In this document: in pieces, positions 58,131 to 64,000 of the stretch
How the letters are laid out: each line of letters begins with the position of its first letter
Position numbering within the stretch: position 1 is the stretch's first letter
NCBI RefSeq assembly: GCF_001411555.2
Contig: NW_023361359.1
Span: forward strand, 413,319 to 477,318
Direction of reading: 5' to 3'
Origin: Juglans regia
Lineage: Eukaryota; Streptophyta; Magnoliopsida; Fagales; Juglandaceae
DNA length: 64,000 bases
Notes under the pieces: model-generated
Seen by the model: the letters and a program-made list of their open reading frames with translations, nothing else
The model's database searches: none
What the model was told of the DNA's origin: nothing
Position numbers and translations under genes: made by a program

Positions 58131-60412
58131 AAAGTGCGTTTGTTCCAGGTAGGATCATTTCTGACAATACCATAGTGCCATATGAACTAATGCACTCAAT
58201 GCAGAACAGAAGGAGAAATCACAAAGAAGGTTTTATGGCCCTCAAGCTTGAGTGGTCTTTTGTGCAGTTTGTGCTTCAACGTATGTGATTTGACACAGAA
58301 TGGATAGAACTGATTATGGAGTGTATTGGCACTGTCTCCTACTCAATTCTTCTTAATGGATCACCTCAATCTCCCTTCAACCCTTCTAGGGGTTTACGTC
58401 AAGGAGATCCCCTCTCACCCTACTATGCTCTGAAGTTCTCACTTTTACTTTGAATCAAGCTGAACAAAAGGGCTTAATATCTGGCTTCCCTATCTCTAGA
58501 GGCTCTCTATCAGTTAATCATCTCTTTTTTGCAGATGATAGCCTAGTATTTTGTAAAGCTAAGTTGCAGGAATGGGGCAGGCTACATAACATCCTCTCAT
58601 CTTATGAATTAGCTTCAGGTCAAAGGCTAAATCTTGAGAAATCCTCTATCTATTTTAGCAAGAACACAAGGCAAGAGATCCAAGACTCCATCCTGGCTAC
58701 AGCTGGTTTCAAAGCGTCGGGGCCTTTTGAAAAATATCTGGGATTACCTTCTCACATCGGCAAGAGCAAATTAAGGGCATTTCTTCCCATTATTGACAGA
58801 ATAAAAGCACAAATGACAAATTGGAAAACAAATCTGCTTTCTCTAGCAGGTAAGGAAGTATTGCTGAAATCAGTCATTCAATCCATTCCCACTTACTGCA
58901 TGGGCATCTTTCTAATTCCCAAGGGCATCCTAAGGAACATTAATAAACTGCTATAGTCATTTTGGTGGGGAATTAGAAACCAGAATCCTAAAATGCACTG
59001 GCTAAGTTGGAAGGGTCTTGGAAAGGGTAAACGGGTTGGAGGTTTGGGATTTCGTGACTTTGAAGACTTCAATAGAGCTCTATTAGCTAAGCAAGGGTGG
59101 AGGATCATCACCAATCCCCAATCCTTCAGCAAGAGTTAAAAGAAATGATTCTTATGTGTGGAAGAGTATTACAGCAGCAAGGTCATTACTATATGAGGGC
59201 CTTCTTTGGAAGATAGGTAATGGAAACACAGTGAAGATTTGGTCAGATCGATGGTTGCCTATCCCTTCATCTTACAAATCCCAATCTCCTCCAAAGGTTC
59301 TCAACTCAAATGCCACGGTTAGCTCTCTCATTGACCAAGACACTCACTCTTGGAATTTACACCTAGTTCAAAATGTATTCACTCCTAAGGAGGCTACCAT
59401 CATTTCCAGAATTCACATTAGTCCCTGCAACAGGAGTGACAAGCAAGTTTGGAGATGCACTAAGAATGGTATATTCTCAGTAAAATCAGCATACCATCTA
59501 CAAGTCTCTATGAATGGGATCAGTAAGGGGAAATCATCAGAATCGACCAAACATGAGGCCTTATGGAAACTGTTATGGAAGCTACAGGTGCCAAGCAATA
59601 TCAACATGTTTCTCTGGAGATCAGCTAAGGAAATCCTTCCCACCAGAGTTAACTTACACAAAAGGAAGATCATTGAAACTCCCATGTGCCCAATTTGCTT
59701 AATTCTACCAGAAACTGTTTCTCACGCTCTTTGGACATGTAAGGCAGCCCAGGATGTTTGGTGCAGTAGCTCAAGAAGACTTCAGAAAAGTAGGACTGAG
59801 GACATACCCTTCTTTGACTTGCTAAAAGAGCTTCTATCCACCCTACCACCAGAGGAACTCACTAAGCTAGCTCTCACAACAAAAGAAATTTGGTATAGAA
59901 GAAACAAACTTATCTTTGAATCCAGATTTGAGTCACCTCAACAGGTACTAAAACGTGTGTCCAATTGCATGAGAGATTTGGAGGAGCTAACAAGGAACCA
60001 ACAAAAGCACTCTACTCAGCATCAACCTCCAGCCAAGTGGTGCAAACCTCCAACCAATTTCTATAAAATAAATTGGGACGCAGCCATCGACAAGGTCAAC
60101 TGCAGGGTGGGCATTGGGGTGTCTATCAGAGATTGGTCAGGTCTTTTCACAGCAACACTTAGGAGCCCAAGTAACTCTTTTCCTGACCCCACTCTGGGAG
60201 AAGCACTCGCTGCATTACGAGCCGTGCAATTTGGAACTGAAATGGGATTACGAAATGTCATCTTCGAAGGGGACTCACTCCTAGTGGTGAATGGCATAAA
60301 CAGTCTAGCTGAAGACTGGAGCTCGGAGGGGCTGATTTATCAAGACATCAAGCAACTACTAAGCAATTATTCTTCATGGTCAGTTTCTCATGTTCCTAGA
60401 CAGGCCAATGTA
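58131..60412 (+). mobile_element. L1-type LINE fragment, truncated at both ends
   Basis: It begins inside the RT domain at an AFVPGR-like motif (about 58137) and ends inside RNase H at HVPRQAN (about 60410). There is no A-tail and no target duplication. It belongs to a different L1 subfamily from the LINE at 13016. The abrupt 5' end fits the usual 5' truncation; the 3' loss needs a later deletion. Confidence 0.85.
58131..60412 (+). pseudogene. LINE ORF2 fragment: RT, zf-RVT, RNase H
   Basis: RT: GLRQGDPLSPY near 58395, then a frame change, FADD at 58528-58539 (F for the usual Y). A TAG at 58954 is followed by FWWGIRNQNPKMHW and RVGGLGFRDFEDFNRALL. Near 59120 a deletion or frameshift leads to a 436-residue open frame (59156-60466). 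That frame holds YVWKSI, the zf-RVT zinc region (CPICLILPETVSHALWTC) and RNase H of RVT_3 type with Asp in INWDAAID, Glu in LGEALAALRA and Asp in FEGDSLLV. The last catalytic Asp region is missing. Confidence 0.88.
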
Positions 60413-60725
60413 AGGGACGATGAGAACCTCAAGTCATACCTTTCTCGATTAACAAAGAACATATGACAACAGATGACCAAGATGAAAAGATCACCTTGGC
60501 TGTGCTATTAGGAGGGGTCTGGACCACCTTTGCTGTGCTCTCATGATGGAGATTGCACGAAAGACCTCGACCACATTGAGAGAATTTATGGACTGCATAG
60601 ACCGTTTCATAAATGCTGAAGATACGCTCTGAGCACTAACTGCCCCTAGGCAAACTTACTTAGAAAGAGAGGACAAAAAAAGGGCAGACCAGAATAAGTT
60701 TGACAAGGAAAAACTAGACTGGCCA
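60413..60725 (+). pseudogene. gag: Gag fragment of another gypsy family
   Basis: Two frames give DDENLKSYLSRL, TTDDQDEKITLAVLLGG, then EIARKTSTTLREFMDCIDRFI, NAEDTL, TAPRQTYLERED and KRADQNKFDK. This resembles the capsid part of Tat/Ogre-type gypsy gag. It joins the LINE at about 60412 without any element end. Only about 100 residues are left, and it has at least one frameshift and one stop. Confidence 0.6.
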
Positions 60726-60729
60726 TGAA

Positions 60730-62520
60730 GTATTAGCCAAGTACTAGAGCCATGATGATGGCTATTCGGAACACTAGTCCCATGGCTTGTCGAGCTTCGT
60801 GCAAGGTTGCTGCCTGTGATGCATTGGCTGGGGAGCACTGCCCTCGGGCTATACCAACCCACAAGAGCCAGTTAGAATACAAGCCAGTCCCTAGATTGGA
60901 CTTGCCAGCCTTTGCGGGGTACAAACCCAGTCTCATGACTGGCCGCAAAGGAAAAAAAAATATATAGCAAAAATGGAATGCAACAAGAAGAATACGGAAA
61001 TTTCACAAATAGAATCTTGCAAACAGGTATACAAAAATTCATCATAAAGTCATTTTATTATTTTATTGTCCAAACAGGATTAGAAGAAGAAAATTACATC
61101 ATTAGAAATTACAAAGAACAAACAGAAAGAAAAGTCTTATCCGAATAGCAATGCGGTGTCTTGAGTAGCAATGCGGTGCCCGGTAGATCTCGGGTCCATC
61201 TGAGCAAAAATGGAATGCTCTGCAATGTCTAGTAACACAAACAACAAAAGAAGGTCAAGGTTAAGAAAGAGCATCACGAAAGGCTAGGCTAGAGGCATGT
61301 CTACTACACCCATGGTCAGCATTTCATAATAAGTTGACTTATTTGGAGGGAGCCCACGAAGATTAAAAGTACGAAGACCAGTCTCTGGATTCTCAATCAT
61401 CACCTCCCATAAACGTTCAAGACCCTCCCTGTACTCGTTAATCCAAGTGTTATTTGCGCAAAGTTGGAGCCTGTCTAAGTTGAGATTCAATAAGGTCTGC
61501 GTGATGCCAAGTTGCGTCCAGAGAAGACTCTAAATGGGAAACCTTGAGTTGAAGCTACCGAAATGGCAAAGAGGCGAGAGAGGAGGGAATGAATAAAAAG
61601 TTAGCGATGGAACAGCTAAGCCTAAACCCGTGGCTTTTGGCAGGGAAATCCATGGGCTGAAGGTATTGACAAGATAACTGAAATGGATTGAAAGTTCATA
61701 CTGTTAGTACCCTAGTATCTTGGTCATCTCTAAAGTGAAAATCTTTTGCAAACCATTTCCATGTATCTCTTATATTGGTAATTAAATAGTGCTTCCATGC
61801 AATGCAATTTACTTATTTAGGAGCATACAAGGACATATAAGGTAGTGATATTTACCATTGTCCTTCCTTCATAACTTACCATTTTTTACTCGTCACTAAT
61901 ATTAAATTGTATTTGTCTGTAGAGGCAGCTGCATGGTTGCTTCGAATTTCAAGTTTTGTGCTTAAGCTATAGTTTGTTTTTTGCTCACCCACTGAAGGTT
62001 TGTGAACCTCAATTTGAAATTATACTTTGTGGAATGTGAAACCAGCTGAGAGGATCTCGCTATGAAATTGTACTTGATGGCTATATGGTTTGATGCAAGA
62101 GATGGGAGATGCAGATTAATCATGTGAGTAGAATCATATTATCGTATTATTTATGATATATATTATATGGTTAGCCATTATAGATCAATTAAATTAGTTC
62201 GTATCAGCCGTTCAGCCTTAGGAGAAGAACAACGAGAAAAACACATGCTTAAATGATGTTCATCCCGGTATTCTTATGTATCAAAAATGCATCACAATTA
62301 CGGTTTGAATTATATCATGCTAGTGGTGGGTCGCGTATGGTGGATGATGAAGAAGGTGATGCTTGAATAAGTTAATTACCGTCCGTCGTCTTGTCTGAGA
62401 CCGACTGGTTCAATGGAAGAAAGTGTGGTGTGGCAGGTAGGTTTGAGAAATAATTAACTTCATCCATCAAATCATCTTGGGAAAATAATATAAATAAGAC
62501 AAGTGGGCTATTAGTTACCG
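60730..62520. other. Unassigned AT-rich stretch, no clear gene
   Basis: I find no domain, LTR end or RNA gene here. A minus-strand frame at 61284-61490 (68 aa; LWEVMIENPETGLRTFNLRG) has protein-like composition but is short and unrecognised. The direct neighbour is a gypsy gag fragment, so the first part could be more of that element. Confidence 0.5.
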
Positions 62521-62529
62521 AGACCGGCA

Positions 62530-62547
62530 TTTTTTTTTTTTTTTTGT
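62530..62547. repeat. Poly(T) run
   Basis: A run of about 18 T. Bases 62570-62710 that follow hold an unusual GC-balanced stretch (ggggcataactttgtgctcc) of the kind often seen as a dispersed repeat; I cannot assign it. Confidence 0.7.
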
Positions 62548-62914
62548 CCCGTCATTTTTTTTCCTATAATATCCTTAAAACTTTAAAGGGGCATAACTTT
62601 GTGCTCCGATGTCCGATTGAGGTGATTTTTTTTTTGATTTCATGTAACTTTTCGAGATCTACACGTTGAGGACTGCCGAAGGCGGTCCGTCGCGACTAAA
62701 TCGCGAGAAAATGACGTTTTAATGGTTAAATTGGCTTTTTAAGGGTTTTGTCCATGGATTCTTTATTTTTTTATGATGTCGAGAAGCTCATACCAATTAA
62801 TTGACATGGCAATGGTTTAGTCCTTATGTAAAGTACACGACCATATCAGGCGATCACCATATTTCTGTATAGGATATATTTGTGGTATAAATAAAGTATT
62901 ACATACCTATTACC

Positions 62915-63100
62915 AACGCGACTTGTTTATAGCGCAGTGGTTATCTCAATCCGTTTTTAGGGTGCTATCCTGGGTTCAAGTCTCGACGTTGTGAAATCTT
63001 CCATATATCTGCCCATTTTTTCCCATCTCGTTCATAACACCATTCACCTAACTGGGAGGGAGGTTTATACTTAACCAATGACATAATACAAAGTGATCTT
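62915..63100 (+). mobile_element. Possible tRNA-derived SINE
   Basis: An A box (tagcgcagtgg, 62930-62940) and a B box (gggttcaagtctcgac, 62972-62987) have the spacing of a tRNA gene. The rest does not fold as a tRNA: the 5' and 3' acceptor arms are not complementary by eye. That is the pattern of a SINE head. The ends are not defined. Confidence 0.45.
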
Positions 63101-63204
63101 CCATAAATACTCACGGTACATGCATGATTAACCACAACGGTTGTTTGGTTATTCGGATTAGATGCTCGTAATCACAGATGACATTAACATTAATGGGATC
63201 ACAA

Positions 63205-63600
63205 AGCCTGGCATAAACTATTCTCATCTCTCCTTACATATAGCTGCGATGTGGCAATGTCATAACTATTCTCATCTCTCCTTACATATAGCTGCGATGT
63301 GGCAATGTCATAACTATTCTCATCTCTCCCTGTATATAGTGCAATCACGCAGTGGCATAAACTACTCTCATCTCTCCTTACATATAGCTGCGATGTGGCA
63401 ATGTCATAACTATTCTCATCTCTCCATGTATATAGCTGCAATCACGCAGTGGCATAAACTACTCTCATCTCTCCTTACATATGGCTGCAATCTGGCAATG
63501 GCATAAACTACTCTTAAACTACTCTCATCTCTCCAGGTATATATAGCTGCAATCTGGCAAAGGCATAAACTACTCTCATCGCTCCTTAACATTTCTTGAA
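63205..63600. repeat. 48-bp minisatellite, eight units
   Basis: The word ttctcatctctcc or ctctcatctctcc starts units at 63221, 63269, 63317, 63365, 63413, 63462, 63522 and 63573. Spacing is 48 bp for the first four steps, then 49, 60 and 51. Because 48 is a multiple of three, both strands show repetitive open frames (for example a 16-residue period with YSHLSLHIAA). These are not genes. Confidence 0.93.
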
Positions 63601-63792
63601 GTAGGAGGATCACAATTCTTTGACATCAAGATTTTTTTATTTAATTTTCATGAGTTAAAAAAATTAAGAAATCAAGAAAGATTGAAAATAGGCCAATAGT
63701 AGGTGATGCTCGAAACTCATGGATTTGAGAAACCAATTTGGGTGGTTTCCTACGTCCAAAAGAATAGGACAAGCATTCTATAATACCCTATC

Positions 63793-64000
63793 CTGTCAAG
63801 GCATGGCCCGTGGGCACCGTGCTAACCTCGCTGTGCATGCCATGGGGCATGCCATGGGCACCACCGAGGCAAGCCATGGGGCTGTCAAGGCATCGCCCGT
63901 GGGCACCGTGCTAACCTCGCTGTGCATGCCACGGGGCTGTCAAGGCAGGCCATGGGGCGTGCCATGGGGCTGTCAAGGCAAGCCATGGGGCATGCCAGCG
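63793..64000. repeat. GC-rich palindromic repeat array, runs off window
   Basis: The word ctgtcaaggc occurs at 63793, 63882, 63937 and 63970. A longer unit with gtgggcaccgtgctaacctc occurs twice (63809 and 63899). Between them lie ccatgg and gcatgc palindromes. The composition contrasts sharply with the AT-rich DNA to the left. Confidence 0.85.

Overview
The window is nuclear plant DNA made almost wholly of transposable elements. I see no host protein-coding gene, no rRNA and no intact tRNA gene. The evidence is Ty3/gypsy pol proteins of the Athila and chromovirus (Tekay/Del-like) types, plant L1-type LINEs with a DUF4283 plus CCHC ORF1, tRNA-Asp and tRNA-iMet type primer sites, and long LTRs with TGTAAC/TGTGAC...GTTACA/GTCACA ends. 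This fits a flowering plant, probably a woody eudicot; I cannot name the species from the sequence.

Layout, left part (1-34497). The base layer is an Athila-like element on the + strand. Its leader and gag start are at 1-246, gag resumes at 25192-25958 and 31011-31440, and pol runs to 34497. It is split by two insertions. The first is a solo chromovirus-type LTR (247-25191). That LTR holds a solo LTR (475-3218, minus) and a second Athila copy (5892-24431). The second Athila copy's 5' LTR is split by another solo LTR (6097-20455), which holds an LTR (7084 to about 12371, minus) and a full-length LINE (13016-19023). Target-site duplications support almost every layer, giving five levels of nesting. 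The second insertion is a minus-strand solo LTR (25959-31010) carrying a truncated relative of the 7084 LTR (25970 to about 29207).

Middle part (34498-42066). The Athila integrase runs abruptly into the RNase H of a chromovirus. The chromovirus has a 1062-bp tandem duplication of its integrase region, a chromodomain-region remnant, an unrecognised extra 3' reading frame (37577-38071), a polypurine tract and a 3' LTR (38123-40446). A further LTR (40447-42066) cuts that LTR.

Right part (42067-58130). A minus-strand chromovirus (A) has lost its integrase tail and half of its 3' LTR. Its gag is split by a second minus-strand chromovirus (B, 46780-56133) with both LTRs, followed by a stub of a second B copy.

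End (58131-64000). A truncated LINE is fused to a gag fragment of another gypsy family. Then come unassigned AT-rich sequence, a SINE-like stretch with Pol III boxes, a 48-bp minisatellite, and a GC-rich repeat that runs off the window.

The elements do not act together as a pathway. Each once encoded its own copying machinery, and nearly all reading frames now carry stops or frameshifts. The main exceptions are LINE ORF1 (474 aa, open) and the RT-RNase H segment of element B (340 aa, open).
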